Shown: positions 55,466 to 64,000, numbered from the stretch's first letter. The stretch is DNA of 64,000 nt from Sinorhizobium sojae CCBAU 05684 (GCF_002288525.1 NZ_CP023067.1:682001-746000); one strand, 5' to 3'. Notes: generated by a model not told the origin, from the letters alone. A program made the numbers and translations.

Positions 55466-55994
55466 TCGTGTTCGTCTCCGGGCGGAGCGGCAGGAGGAAG
55501 GGCGCATTTCCGTCGGCATCCGCGCCGCGGCCGATGGCCCGTACTGCAGCGATCAGCCGTCCCCTGCGCGACAGCGCATGATCACCGATCTCCACCAGCC
55601 GGGTGTTCGGCGTCGCGAAGGGCGAGGCCACGCGCAGCCGCATTGCCAGCGCCTCGTCGTCCTGGTCGGGCTCGACGGCAAGTGCCGCAATCAGCGCTGC
55701 AGCGGGCGAGCGCGAAACGCCCATCCAGCAATGGACGAGGAGCGGCCGCGCACGATCCCATTGCCGTGCAAACTCGACGATCTGCTCGACATGGGTCTCC
55801 TGCGGCGCCACGAGGTTACCCGGCCCGGCGAAGCTGATGTCGTTGACGCCGATCGTCAGATGCTTCGTGCCGTCGATTACGGCAGGGCGATGGAAATCCT
55901 GACCCTTCGCAAGCAGGCTCACCATTTCGCGGCAGCCGTGACGGACGGCCATTTCCGCTATGCGCGCGAGCGGCGAGACGACGACGCCTGTCAT
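55455..55994 (-). CDS. dual-specificity/tyrosine phosphatase-like protein
   Basis: 179 residues. Protein-tyrosine-phosphatase loop CWMGVSRS (CX5R) near residue 88, embedded in RPLLVHCWMGVSRSPAAALI, with a general-acid region upstream (NDISFAGPG). It resembles small bacterial dual-specificity phosphatases. Substrate unknown. It overlaps the HD-hydrolase gene by four bases and nadQ by eleven. Confidence 0.87.
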   Translation of the reverse strand: MTGVVVSPLARIAEMAVRHGCREMVSLLAKGQDFHRPAVIDGTKHLTIGVNDISFAGPGNLVAPQETHVEQIVEFARQWDRARPLLVHCWMGVSRSPAAALIAALAVEPDQDDEALAMRLRVASPFATPNTRLVEIGDHALSRRGRLIAAVRAIGRGADADGNAPFLLPLRPETNTNGE

Positions 55995-56605
55995 ATCACG
56001 CCTTCCTGACCCATCTTGGCGCGCTCAGCCTCGAGTGCCTCGAAGCGGGCGGAGAAGAGGCGTTGCGCCTCTGTCGCCGGCAGCGGGTCGATCAGCAGGG
56101 TATCGCGAGTGACGCCGCGGGGCTGACCGAAGAACTTCCGGGCCTCTTCGGGCGAGAATCCGGCAAGTTCCGTCGCTTCGAAATAGGCGGCGACGCGATC
56201 GGCCTTCTTGATCCGGTCCTTCAGTTCCCTGGGCGTATGCGCCGGCAGCCCGAAACGCAGGTGAACGGCGCTCTCCAGGCGGTTTTCCACCATTTTGTAG
56301 CCGCCACCGACCACGGCCTTGAAAGGTGAGATCATGTCGCCGATCACATATTCCGGCGCATCGTGGAGCAGCGCCATCAGGCACTCGTCGGCATTGCAGC
56401 GATTGGTGCGCCGGAAAATCTCTTCGACGAGAAGGCTGTGCTGGGCGACGGAAAAAGCATGATCGCCGGTCGTCTGGCCGTTCCAGCGTGCAACCCGGGC
56501 GAGGCCGTGGGCGATGTCGGCCAGCTCGACATCGAGCGGCGAGGGGTCGAGAAGATCGAGCCGCCGACCGGAAAGCATCCGCTGCCAGGCACGCCCATTT
56601 GTCAT
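55991..56605 (-). CDS. HD-domain hydrolase, YfbR-like
   Basis: 204 residues. HD ligands in DHAFSVAQHSLLVEEIFRR (near residue 48) and ALLHDAPEYVIGDMISPFK (near 78), with the later aspartate in IKKADRVAAYFEA. The APEY/DMISPFK part is typical of the YfbR-type 5'-deoxynucleotidase group, so a nucleoside monophosphate substrate is likely. Its stop and start overlap the neighbours by four bases each. Confidence 0.87.
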   Translation of the reverse strand: MTNGRAWQRMLSGRRLDLLDPSPLDVELADIAHGLARVARWNGQTTGDHAFSVAQHSLLVEEIFRRTNRCNADECLMALLHDAPEYVIGDMISPFKAVVGGGYKMVENRLESAVHLRFGLPAHTPRELKDRIKKADRVAAYFEATELAGFSPEEARKFFGQPRGVTRDTLLIDPLPATEAQRLFSARFEALEAERAKMGQEGVI

Positions 56606-57450
56606 GCGCTCGCCTCACCGGCATCGGTCGGAAAGGCAAGTCCGGTCCAGCCGGGCAGCGTCAGCATGACGGGCACGTCGCCGGCAAGGAGCGTTTCCCC
56701 CTTGGTCATCGCGTCCCCCGCCTTGTCGATGCGCACGATCGCGAGCCCCGCCTTGTCGCGCACCGTGCCGAGCGCGCCGATCGGTCGTCCGTCGGCGGAA
56801 ATGCTCGTGCCTGTCGGCGGCAGCGCCATTTCGCCGGCGACGATCACCACGCGACGCCGGGCCGATCCGCGGTGCTGCATGCGCGAAACGACCTCCTGGC
56901 CGACATAGCAGCCCTTGCGGAAGGACAGGCCGCCATTCAGATCCATCAGCACATCGTGCGGGAAGGCGTCCTGCAGGGCATAGTCCCGACCGGCGACGGC
57001 GATGCCGGCCGCGATTCTCAAACCGTCGAGATCGGCGACGGTTGCGTCGGCCTCCGCCGTCTCGGCATAGAGCCGGAAGACCGGCTTACCGGCCTTCTCG
57101 AAGCGATGGTCGCGATAGCTGCCGCTCGGTTGCTCTTCGCCGAAGGCGACCGTTACCGGCGCGGGCAAGGCGAGCGAAAGCTCCACTGCCGATCTGAGCT
57201 TGTACATGGTCAGGCGCTTTAGCAGCGCTTCGGCCTGGTCGCTCGTCGTTTCCAGCCGGAATCTCTCACCGTCGCGGGAGATCAGGAACTCGAAAAAGAT
57301 CTTCCCCTGCGGCGTCAGGAGGGCGCCAGGCTTGGCTTCGCCCGCGACCAGCGCGGCGACGTCGGTGGTGATCAGGCCTTGCAGAAGCGCTTCGGCGTCC
57401 TTGCCGGAAACGCTGATCATTGCACGGTCGTCAAGGCAAAGCTTGGGCAT
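56602..57450 (-). CDS. YgfZ/GcvT-like folate-binding protein
   Basis: 282 residues from the ATG at 57450. Tetrahydrofolate-dependent fold: VSGKDAEALLQGLITTDVAA near the start, then the defining KGCYVGQEVVSRMQHRG near residue 178. YgfZ-type proteins support assembly or repair of certain Fe-S enzymes. As first gene of the operon leading to nadQ, it links loosely to NadA, which is an Fe-S enzyme; the functional link is inference. Confidence 0.88.
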   Translation of the reverse strand: MPKLCLDDRAMISVSGKDAEALLQGLITTDVAALVAGEAKPGALLTPQGKIFFEFLISRDGERFRLETTSDQAEALLKRLTMYKLRSAVELSLALPAPVTVAFGEEQPSGSYRDHRFEKAGKPVFRLYAETAEADATVADLDGLRIAAGIAVAGRDYALQDAFPHDVLMDLNGGLSFRKGCYVGQEVVSRMQHRGSARRRVVIVAGEMALPPTGTSISADGRPIGALGTVRDKAGLAIVRIDKAGDAMTKGETLLAGDVPVMLTLPGWTGLAFPTDAGEASA

Positions 57451-57516
57451 GGCTTCGATTCCTGTTCTCTTTGTCGAACAGGTAGGATTTCCGGCCGGCA
57501 AGAGCAAGCGCGCCGG

Positions 57517-58263
57517 TCAATCGCCGGCGACGAGGAATTTCCAACGGCCGTCGGGCGCAATGCCCACACGATAGAAATTGTAATTCCCGAGTTCCTCCAT
57601 GCCGGCGAAGTCACCGGCTGTGACGAGGCGGAAGAGATCGACCTTCTCCGGCGGCGTCAGGGACGACAGAGGCTTTTCGGCAAAGTAGGGCCAGATATAG
57701 GCCTCCTCCGGCGTGCCCTTGTCTGCGAGGACGAAACCGGTCGAAAGGACGTCGAGGAGGATCGCAAGAATTTCGACGCCTTCCTGGTCGCCGGACAGGC
57801 CCTTCAGCACCGCGATCGGATCCTCCTCGCCAGCGGTGCCGGACACTTGCGTCTGGGTCGGACCCTTGCCGAGCAGGGGGCGCAGCCTCTCAATGTCTCC
57901 GGAGGCAGCGGCTTCGACGATCAGTTCGCGCATGCGGGCGACGGGTGCCGGAAGCTTCGAGACGTCAGTCAGCACTTCGACGGGCTCGACCACCTCCGGC
58001 ACAGCCTCTTCGACGGTCTCTTCCGCCGGCTCGTTCACCAACGGGTCAGGCGTTGGAATCTCGAGCGGAGCGGCTTCAGCCGGCGCCTCTTCAGGTGCTT
58101 CCGCCGGTGCTTCGTTCTGCTCGTTGGCAGCGGGAGCGGGGGCAGGCTGCAACTCGCTGAGCGCGAATGCCGGGGCAGCCGCCGTCGATGACAGGACGAC
58201 GCTCGCCAGCAGCAGCGTGACGAGACGCACCGGGGCCGCCCGGCAGGCTGAAGTCCGGCTCAT
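57517..58263 (-). CDS. secreted protein with Pro/Glu/Ala-rich linker, unknown function
   Basis: 248 residues. Signal peptide of about 34 residues (ends APAFA), then a low-complexity stretch of Pro, Glu and Ala (about 38-95), then a conserved C-terminal domain (about 105-248: VARMRELIVEAAASGDIERL, RPLLG, and YIWPYFAEKPLSSLTPPEKV). The C-terminal part is widespread in rhizobia as a hypothetical domain. The periplasmic location is likely; the role is unknown. Confidence 0.8.
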   Translation of the reverse strand: MSRTSACRAAPVRLVTLLLASVVLSSTAAAPAFALSELQPAPAPAANEQNEAPAEAPEEAPAEAAPLEIPTPDPLVNEPAEETVEEAVPEVVEPVEVLTDVSKLPAPVARMRELIVEAAASGDIERLRPLLGKGPTQTQVSGTAGEEDPIAVLKGLSGDQEGVEILAILLDVLSTGFVLADKGTPEEAYIWPYFAEKPLSSLTPPEKVDLFRLVTAGDFAGMEELGNYNFYRVGIAPDGRWKFLVAGD

Positions 58264-58277
58264 GGGCAGTCCTGGGA

Positions 58278-58547
58278 TTATTGTATGGTCCGCTGTGGCG
58301 AAAACTCTCCGGCGAGCATTCGCTCGCGAAGGGAATTCAGCATGGCTTCGGCACCCTCTTCACCATGGAGCCGGATGGTTTCCCGCATTGCCAGCGCAAT
58401 GGCCGCGTCGGCGATGATTTCCGGCTCGATTCCGTCCGCCATACCGTCCGCCCAGGCTTCATTCTGGTGTTCCAGGGCCGCCTGCATTTTTTCGTGGACG
58501 ATCATGTCGTCAATGTCGGTCAGGCTTGGTTCCATCATTCGTTCCAT
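58278..58547 (-). CDS. small hypothetical protein, 89 aa
   Basis: Helical, acidic protein without signal peptide or membrane span (DDMIVHEKMQAALEHQNEAW, MADGIEPEIIADAAIALAMR). A second in-frame ATG three codons later is an alternative start. I do not recognise the family. It lies 14 bases upstream of the secreted-protein gene on the same strand and is probably cotranscribed with it. A CtrA-like site is at 58696-58710. Confidence 0.7.
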   Translation of the reverse strand: MERMMEPSLTDIDDMIVHEKMQAALEHQNEAWADGMADGIEPEIIADAAIALAMRETIRLHGEEGAEAMLNSLRERMLAGEFSPQRTIQ

Positions 58548-58695
58548 GCGGGTTCCATCACGTACACTTGGCTTAAGCTAGCGCCTCTCTGCTGAACCGC
58601 AACTGAACGGGGCAGACAGGCCGGTCACTCCTTACCACTGTCTTAACAACTTAGCAGCCTTTTCCCGAAACGACACGGGCTCGCGGAAAAAGAGG

Positions 58696-58710
58696 TTAAT
58701 ATCCTGTTAA
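58696..58710 (-). promoter_or_regulatory. candidate CtrA binding site
   Basis: Exact TTAA-N7-TTAA (58696-58699 and 58707-58710), about 150 bases upstream of the 89-aa gene and overlapping the stop of the preceding gene. Sequence match only. Confidence 0.35.
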
Positions 58711-59135
58711 TTACCGAAGCGCGCGACGATTTCGGAAGCAAGTGTTGCGCCTTCGGCACGGTACCGCGCCTCGGCGAGCGTCGCCGATTCCGTGCAGACG
58801 GTATAGACGGAGGCAAATGTCCGGTAGCCGCGGTTGAAGGCGGCGGTCATGTGCTCGCGTCGTTTCGGCTCGCCGACGGTCTCCCGGTCGATCAATGCCT
58901 GCATCGATTGCCGCCAGGTGTCTTCGGGCTTGGCCAGGCAGAGGTCGCGCAGGTAGTGGACCGAACCCAGTATTTCAGCGAGCCGGATCAGGCGCTGCTC
59001 ATAGGGCGGCGGTTTCGCCTCGATAGCGGGCGGGGCTTTCTCGGGGGGCGGCGCGTCCTGTGCGGCAGAGGCTGCCGCCAAGGCAAGCGTCGCACCGGTA
59101 AGGAACAGCCGGATTGAAAGCGATTGAACGTTCAT
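58707..59135 (-). CDS. TIGR02301-type secreted protein
   Basis: 142 residues. Signal peptide of about 25 residues (ends ASAAQ), a short proline-rich stretch (PPPEKAPPAIEAKPPP), then the conserved part with LIRLAEILGSVHYLRDLC, GEPKRREHMTAAFNRGYRTF and a C-terminal helix. The pattern matches an alphaproteobacterial family of unknown function that I recall as TIGR02301. Two cysteines (DLC and VCT) could form a disulfide. Confidence 0.82.
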   Translation of the reverse strand: MNVQSLSIRLFLTGATLALAAASAAQDAPPPEKAPPAIEAKPPPYEQRLIRLAEILGSVHYLRDLCLAKPEDTWRQSMQALIDRETVGEPKRREHMTAAFNRGYRTFASVYTVCTESATLAEARYRAEGATLASEIVARFGN

Positions 59136-59254
59136 CGCTCCATCAAAGCCGAATCGGCTTCGGTTTCAAGCCTGTGCGGCAGGAGACCGCGAGCATTTTT
59201 TGAGAGAGTCGGCGTAGAGCGGGATCCGGACGGACGACCGGGGATGTCCGCATC

Positions 59255-59680
59255 CTATCCCGGGCCGACTGGCGGCCGGATGCAGATCAGCTTCTCCACG
59301 CAGTCGCGAACGCTTTCCGGAACGGGCAAGGCGAAGATTTCTTCCGGAGTGAACCAGCCGACGCCCATGGCGTCGTCGCTGGCGACCGCTACGGAGGCGG
59401 AGTCCGCCTCAACCTTGAAGACGAAAAGCTGGAAGTGCCGGTTCTCGGGCCGTCTCGGAGGAATGTCGTAAACCTCGAACAGCACGGGATTGCAACCCCT
59501 TATGCCGGTCTCCTCCGCCAGTTCGCGAAGGGCGGTTTCCGCCGGCGTTTCGCCAGGCTCGGCGCGGCCACCCGGAAAGGCATACATCCGGGCCGCGGGC
59601 GGATTGGCCCGCCGGACGAGGAGATAGCGCCCGTCCCGTTCGAGAATTGCGGAGGAAGCGAGTTCGGGTTGGCGCTGCAT
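59255..59680 (-). CDS. Nudix hydrolase
   Basis: 141 residues. Complete Nudix box at residues 38-60 (G-x5-E-x7-REL-x-EE-x-GI), with the start AILERDGRYLLVRRANPPAA typical of MutT/ADP-ribose pyrophosphatase-like members. Substrate not predictable. It is divergent from the SRAP gene, with about 60 bases between the two starts. Confidence 0.9.
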   Translation of the reverse strand: MQRQPELASSAILERDGRYLLVRRANPPAARMYAFPGGRAEPGETPAETALRELAEETGIRGCNPVLFEVYDIPPRRPENRHFQLFVFKVEADSASVAVASDDAMGVGWFTPEEIFALPVPESVRDCVEKLICIRPPVGPG

Positions 59681-59741
59681 TATCCGGGTCGAAGTGCGTG
59701 GGATTGTTGACCCACCTTAAGCGAAATGCCACACCCCTGTC

Positions 59742-60512
59742 ATGTGCGGACGTTTTGCGTTGACGGCCACGCCGGAAGAATTGCTGGAACTGTTTGGACT
59801 GCTGAAGGTCGAGGACTTTCCGGCACGCTTCAATATCGCTCCGACGCAGCCAATCCTTGTCGTTGTCGCCTCGGAGCGGCCGGCGCCCGGCAGCAATCTG
59901 CCGGAGCGCAAGGCACTCCTCGCACGCTGGGGGTTCACGCCGGGCTGGGTGAAGGACCCACGCTCCTTTCCATTGCTGACCAATGCCCGCGCGGAAACGG
60001 CGGCGGACAAGGCCGCCTTCCGCGCTGCGATGCGGCACCGCCGCGTCCTGGTGCCCGCATCCGGCTTCTACGAGTGGCACCGTCCGCCGAAGGGTATCCG
60101 CGGCGTCTCGCAGGCCTATTGGGTGCGGCCGAAAAGAGGCGGCATCGTCGCATTTGCCGGCCTTATGGAAACCTGGTCATCCGCCGACGGATCGGAGGTG
60201 GATACCGCAGCCATCCTGACGACCAGAGCCAACGAGGCGGTTGGCCACGTCCACGACCGCATGCCGGTTGTCATTCAGCCCGAGGCTTTCACCCGTTGGC
60301 TGGATTGCCGGACGCAGGAACCACGCGATGTTGCCGATCTCATGGGCCCTGCGCCAGAGGAGCTCTTCGAGGCGATTCCCGTCTCTGGCCGGGTCAACAA
60401 GGTCGCGAATTCGGGCCCCGAGATTCAGGAAGAAGTCACGCCGGCCACAGGGGCTGCATCTGAGACGGAGGATCTGAGCGGAGACGGGAGCGGCCAGCTG
60501 TCGCTGTTCTAG
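59742..60512 (+). CDS. SOS response-associated peptidase (SRAP/YedK family)
   Basis: 256 residues. The catalytic cysteine is Cys2 (MCGRFALTATPEEL). TNARAET, SGFYEWHRPPKG and the histidine of VHDRMPV complete the SRAP active site. These proteins attach covalently to abasic sites in single-stranded DNA and protect them. The N-terminal Met must be removed to expose Cys2; the start is therefore fixed. The C-terminal tail (about 225-256) is low complexity. Confidence 0.94.
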   Translation: MCGRFALTATPEELLELFGLLKVEDFPARFNIAPTQPILVVVASERPAPGSNLPERKALLARWGFTPGWVKDPRSFPLLTNARAETAADKAAFRAAMRHRRVLVPASGFYEWHRPPKGIRGVSQAYWVRPKRGGIVAFAGLMETWSSADGSEVDTAAILTTRANEAVGHVHDRMPVVIQPEAFTRWLDCRTQEPRDVADLMGPAPEELFEAIPVSGRVNKVANSGPEIQEEVTPATGAASETEDLSGDGSGQLSLF

Positions 60513-60521
60513 GGGGCGCGC

Positions 60522-60665
60522 TCACGCGCGGCGCTTGATGGTCCTGGAGTTTGTCGGTTTGACCTTGGCTTGCAGGGCGGCAGCCAGCACGGCCTTGATG
60601 CCGAGTGGCCGGTATTTCCTGACGAGATCCGATGACGGTGGCCTCGTGGTCTTCGCGGATTTCAT
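60522..60665 (-). CDS. small basic protein, 47 aa
   Basis: The ATG at 60665 is preceded by GGGAGAG. The product, MKSAKTTRPPSSDLVRKYRP then LGIKAVLAAALQAKVKP, is strongly basic with one short hydrophobic helix. Its stop is 9 bases from the SRAP stop, with which it is convergent. I recognise no family. The good start and the length support a real small gene; it may bind nucleic acid or membranes, but that is a guess. Confidence 0.55.
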   Translation of the reverse strand: MKSAKTTRPPSSDLVRKYRPLGIKAVLAAALQAKVKPTNSRTIKRRA

Positions 60666-61071
60666 TTCATCTCTCCCTGGTGTTTCCCTGGTCCTGGGTA
60701 ACGCATCGCTTTCTTTTTTGTGCCCGAAAGCGGCGTCACTTTTCGTTTCCTCGGGAAACAGGACGCGGCGCACAGCCGTCACGAATCGCTTTCCCGAGTG
60801 GCGATTTCGGATAAGCCAAATCATGACAAATCCGTGGCCATGAGCTTTGACGACGACTTTCGCTTGCATGCGGCTCGCCTCTTGACCGAGGCGGAGCGAC
60901 GCGCGATAAGGGGCGTCATGAAAACGGTTATCTGCATTATTTGCCGGAAGATTATTCGCTAGCGTTCCGCTGGCCTGGCCGTTTTCGTCTCCAGAAATCC
61001 AAGATGACAAAACGTGCGGGCCGCCCCGGACGCGCTATTGCAACGGTTGCATGCAGGCTTGGAGATTTGGG
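60666..61071. other. intergenic region before cysS
   Basis: About 405 bases. A 40-codon plus-strand frame (60840-60962, MSFDDDFRLHAARLLTEAER...) has no good ribosome-binding site. No terminator, repeat or operator that I can support. Confidence 0.45.
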
Positions 61072-62472
61072 ATGGGCGGAATGCCGCTTTTGAAGCTGTA
61101 CAACACCCTGACGCGCGAAAAGGCCGATTTCCGGCCGATCGATCCTCAGAACGTCCGCATGTATGTCTGCGGGCCGACGGTCTACGACTATGCCCATATC
61201 GGCAACGCGCGGCCGATCATCGTCTTTGACGTGCTTTTCCGGCTGCTACGCCATGTCTACGGTGAAAGCCATGTCACCTATGCGCGCAACATCACTGACG
61301 TCGACGACAAGATCAATGCGCGGGCTTTGCGCGACTATCCCGGCCTCCCGTTGAACGAGGCGATTCGCCGTGTGACGGAAACGACCGAGAAGCAGTTCCT
61401 GGAAGACGCCGCGGTGCTCGGCTGCCTCGACCCGACCATGCAGCCGCGCGCCACCGAGAACATCGCTCAGATGATCGAGATCATCGAGAAGCTCATCGCC
61501 AAAGGCCATGCCTATGAGGCCGAGGGCGAGGTGCTGTTCGACACGACGTCGATGGCCGATTACGGGCAGCTTTCCAAGCGCGTCCTCGAGGAACAGCAGG
61601 CAGGCGCACGCGTCGCCGTCGACGCACACAAGCGAAACCCGGGAGACTTCGTGCTCTGGAAGCTCTCCGAGGAGCATGAGCCTGGCTGGGAAAGCCCCTG
61701 GGGGCGGGGCCGGCCCGGCTGGCACATCGAGTGCTCGGCTATGAGCGGACGCTATCTTGGCGAAACCTTCGACATTCATGGCGGCGGCATCGACCTGATT
61801 TTTCCGCACCACGAGAACGAGATCGCCCAATCGCGTTGTGCTCACGGCACCGAGGTAATGGCGAATGTCTGGATGCATAACGGCTTCCTGCAGGTCGAAG
61901 GCCGCAAGATGTCGAAGTCGGAAGGCAATTTCATCACCATCTACGATCTTCTGCACACGGAGAAATTCGGCGGCCGCCAATGGCCGGGAGAGGTCCTGAG
62001 GCTCGCCATGCTGATGACGCATTATCGCGAGCCGATCGACTTTTCGATCAAGCGGCTGGAGGAAGCCGAGCATCTGCTCTCCAAGTGGCCGGTGCCGGGC
62101 GACGCGGCCGGCGAGCCGGACCGCCAGGTCCTGGCAGCTCTTGCGGACGACCTCAATACGGTTACAGCGATCCAGGCGCTGCATGCGCTGGCACAGAAGG
62201 CATCGGCTGATGCCCAATATCTCGGTTCCTTCGCCGCGAGCGCCGCGTTGATCGGCATCGTGCCGAAGGAGATCGAACTCGACGAAGCGGTCGTGCACGA
62301 GATCGACGCCCGGGTGCGCGCGCGCCTCGAACTCCTGAAGGCGAAGAATTTTGCCGAGGCCGACGCGATTCGCGCCGATCTCCAGGCGCGGGGCATCCAG
62401 CTCAAGGACAGCAAGGACCCGGAAACCGGTGAACGGGTGACCACCTGGGAAGTGAAGCGCTCGCAGACCTGA
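61072..62472 (+). CDS. cysS: cysteinyl-tRNA synthetase
   Basis: 466 residues from the ATG at 61072, preceded by GGAG. Class I aminoacyl-tRNA synthetase: HIGN motif in [14 protein letters not shown] near residue 43, KMSKS near residue 281, and zinc ligands in [16 protein letters not shown] and PHHENE. It charges tRNA-Cys with cysteine. Length and motifs match the family. Downstream are the three GFA genes on the same strand. Confidence 0.97.
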   Translation: MGGMPLLKLYNTLTREKADFRPIDPQNVRMYVCGPTVYDYAHIGNARPIIVFDVLFRLLRHVYGESHVTYARNITDVDDKINARALRDYPGLPLNEAIRRVTETTEKQFLEDAAVLGCLDPTMQPRATENIAQMIEIIEKLIAKGHAYEAEGEVLFDTTSMADYGQLSKRVLEEQQAGARVAVDAHKRNPGDFVLWKLSEEHEPGWESPWGRGRPGWHIECSAMSGRYLGETFDIHGGGIDLIFPHHENEIAQSRCAHGTEVMANVWMHNGFLQVEGRKMSKSEGNFITIYDLLHTEKFGGRQWPGEVLRLAMLMTHYREPIDFSIKRLEEAEHLLSKWPVPGDAAGEPDRQVLAALADDLNTVTAIQALHALAQKASADAQYLGSFAASAALIGIVPKEIELDEAVVHEIDARVRARLELLKAKNFAEADAIRADLQARGIQLKDSKDPETGERVTTWEVKRSQT

Positions 62473-62521
62473 CTGACGCGAGTGCAAGGACCGACGGCAC
62501 GCGAGGCAAGAGGAGGGCCAC

Positions 62522-63004
62522 ATGGTTGACGATATCCATACTGGCGGATGCCAATGCGGTGCGGTTCGCTTTCGCCTGGAAGGCAAGCTCGGCGACGCCT
62601 CGGTCTGCCATTGCCGTATGTGCCAGAAGGCGAGCGGCAACTTCTACCTGCCGCTTGTCTCCGTTCGTGGTGCAAAGCTTATCTGGACGCGTGGCGAGCG
62701 AACGCGCTTCCAATCCTCGAACCACGTGTGGCGCGGCTTCTGCGGAAACTGTGGGACACCGCTTACCTACGAGGCGCCGGACGGGATGGCGTTGACGATC
62801 GCGGCTTTCGACAGGCCGGAAGGGATCGCGCCGACGATCCAATGGGGCGTCGAGGCGAAGTTGCCTTATGTCGATCGCGTCCCGGAACTTCCCGGCGAGG
62901 ACACGATGGCCGACCTGGATTCGACATCTTTCCTCGCCGATCTCGTTTCCTATCAGCACCCGGACCATGACACGGAAACCTGGCCACGAAAGGAGAGACG
63001 ATGA
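62522..63004 (+). CDS. GFA/CENP-V domain protein 1
   Basis: 160 residues, preceded by AGAGGAGG. Zinc-binding pattern of the family: GGCQCGAVRF near residue 8, CHCRMCQKASGN near 31, and FCGNCGTPLTY near 79. Members include proteins annotated as glutathione-dependent formaldehyde-activating (GFA) enzymes; the enzyme activity is not established for most homologues. First of three consecutive paralogues. Confidence 0.9.
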   Translation: MVDDIHTGGCQCGAVRFRLEGKLGDASVCHCRMCQKASGNFYLPLVSVRGAKLIWTRGERTRFQSSNHVWRGFCGNCGTPLTYEAPDGMALTIAAFDRPEGIAPTIQWGVEAKLPYVDRVPELPGEDTMADLDSTSFLADLVSYQHPDHDTETWPRKERR

Positions 63005-63477
63005 GCGAGACCGTCAGAACAGGAGGGTGCCAGTGCGGCGCCGTTCGCTTCCGCATCCGCGGCGCGCTTGGACGCCCGTCGATCTGCCATTGCCGTATGT
63101 GCCAGAAGCAGTTCGGCTCGTTCTTCTCAGCCCTGGTGACCGCGCCGAAGGATGGCGTCGAATGGACCCGTGCCGAACCGAGCTATTTCCAGTCTTCCGT
63201 CAACATCGATCGCGGCTTCTGTCCGAAATGCGGCACGCCGCTGACCTACCGGCATCCCGGCGGGCTCGAAATCGCGATCGGCGCCTTTGATGACCGCTCC
63301 GATCTGGCGCCGCGCGTCCAGGTCAACTTTCAGGCGCGGCTGCCTTGGGTCGAGACCATCTTCGACCAGCCGGTTCACGAAGATCCGGATTACTATGCGC
63401 GCCAGGAGCAGATCATCTCGTTCCAGCATCCGGACCACGAGACCGAGCATTGGCCGGCGGCGGGAGCCTGGTCATGA
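63001..63477 (+). CDS. GFA/CENP-V domain protein 2
   Basis: 158 residues, overlapping the first copy by four bases. The same cysteine sets (GGCQCGAVRFRI, CHCRMCQKQFGS, FCPKCGTPLTY) and the ending FQHPDHETEHWP. It is clearly a paralogue of copy 1 (shared GGCQCGAVRFR and CHCRMCQK), with divergent middle segments. Confidence 0.9.
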   Translation: MSETVRTGGCQCGAVRFRIRGALGRPSICHCRMCQKQFGSFFSALVTAPKDGVEWTRAEPSYFQSSVNIDRGFCPKCGTPLTYRHPGGLEIAIGAFDDRSDLAPRVQVNFQARLPWVETIFDQPVHEDPDYYARQEQIISFQHPDHETEHWPAAGAWS

Positions 63478-63983
63478 TGATCCGGCGCATCTTCACGGGC
63501 GGCTGTCAATGCGGCGCGGTGCGTTATCGCGCCGAGGGCACGCTCGAGGATGCGCATATCTGCCATTGCCGCATGTGCCAGAAGGCGGCCGGAAATTATT
63601 TCCTGCCGCTCGCCAATATCGCGCGCGAGGATTTCCAGATCACGCGTGGTGAGCCCGCCTGGTTCCGGTCGTCGGACCTCGTGCGGCGCGGGTTTTGCCG
63701 CGCATGCGGCACCCCGCTTTTCTACGAGATGCCGAACGAGAGTTTCCTGAATATCACGCTCGGCTCTCTCGACGATCCGGACGACGTGCAGCCGGGGTAC
63801 CAGTCCGGCGTCGAGTCGCGCATGCTGTGGTTTTCGCACCTGCCGGGCCTGCGTGAAAAGGAGACCGACGACGGCAGCGAAGCGGCCGCCGCGCGCCATC
63901 TCGCCGTGCTGGAATCCAACCGCCAGCATCCCGATTTCGACACCATCCACTGGCCACCCGAGGAAGACTTCAGTGAGTGCTGA
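63474..63983 (+). CDS. GFA/CENP-V domain protein 3
   Basis: 169 residues from the first of two adjacent ATG codons, overlapping copy 2 by four bases. The cysteine sets are GGCQCGAVRYR, CHCRMCQKAAGN and FCRACGTPLFY, and the end is PDFDTIHWPPEEDFSEC. It is longer than the others in the C-terminal region. Its end overlaps the probable next gene by 11 bases. Confidence 0.9.
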   Translation: MMIRRIFTGGCQCGAVRYRAEGTLEDAHICHCRMCQKAAGNYFLPLANIAREDFQITRGEPAWFRSSDLVRRGFCRACGTPLFYEMPNESFLNITLGSLDDPDDVQPGYQSGVESRMLWFSHLPGLREKETDDGSEAAAARHLAVLESNRQHPDFDTIHWPPEEDFSEC

Positions 63984-64000
63984 TCTGCGCACCCTCTATC
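63973..64000 (+). CDS. start of a further gene at the right edge (partial)
   Basis: A GTG at 63973 preceded by GAGGAAG begins VSADLRTLY and runs off the window; it overlaps the third GFA gene by 11 bases, as expected for the next gene of the same operon. Too short to identify. Confidence 0.4.

Noticed and set aside
60840..60962. 40-codon plus-strand frame before cysS
   Set aside because: No good ribosome-binding site, no family likeness, and its length is expected by chance.

Overview
The window looks like a chromosomal segment of a Sinorhizobium/Ensifer-type alphaproteobacterium. The evidence is the set of recognisable genes (single bifunctional rsh next to rpoZ, an acpS-lepB-rnc-era block, rkpK-lpsL, nadQ-controlled nadABC, paired RopA-like porins) and several families of rhizobial intergenic repeats (RIME-like and 'acagcgc...gcgctgt' palindromic elements). 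I see no tRNA, rRNA, CRISPR array, transposase or replication origin. The one sign of mobility is a lone tyrosine recombinase between two inverted porin genes.

Layout. 1-6.5 kb, minus strand: a CheB-CheR-PAS-HWE kinase hybrid (runs off the left edge), a DUF2254 membrane protein and a first cyclopropane fatty acid synthase. 6.8-10.9 kb: a small membrane protein, porin 1 (+), the recombinase (-) and porin 2 (-). The porins point towards each other and are almost identical in their first 177 nt. 11-16.6 kb: an alpha/beta hydrolase, a soluble lytic transglycosylase, dapA-smpB and a NYN-domain protein. 17-24 kb, plus strand: rpoZ, rsh, two small proteins, acpS, lepB, rnc and era. 24.8-28.5 kb: a second cfa and tex. 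29-34.7 kb: rkpK and lpsL (UDP-glucuronate/galacturonate for surface polysaccharides), an ArsR regulator divergent from an SRPBCC gene and an amber-interrupted VOC gene, an L,D-transpeptidase and recO. 34.7-40.4 kb: a Tat-exported PhoX phosphatase with candidate Pho boxes, a large DUF2339 membrane protein and an HD hydrolase.

40.4-47.6 kb is a complete sugar-type ABC uptake locus. The binding protein, two permeases, a LacI-family regulator and a ribokinase-like kinase lie on the minus strand, and the ATPase is divergent. Two identical perfect 14-bp palindromes sit between the divergent units and are probably the regulator's operators. 47.7-49.9 kb: a MOSC protein and an MFS transporter. 50-55.5 kb: nadA-nadB-nadC behind a perfect 13-bp-arm palindrome that fits a NadQ operator, then sodC with an EcfG/RpoE2-like promoter, then nadQ. 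nadQ is the last gene of an overlapping minus-strand operon (YgfZ-like, HD hydrolase, phosphatase, nadQ). 57.5-64 kb: small exported and hypothetical proteins, a Nudix hydrolase, an SRAP-family protein, cysS and three tandem overlapping GFA-domain genes, with the start of another gene at the right edge.

The most unusual structure is the inverted porin pair enclosing a recombinase. Recombination across the shared 5' ends would invert the core and exchange the variable porin 3' parts between the two promoters. That is inference, but it can be tested directly.
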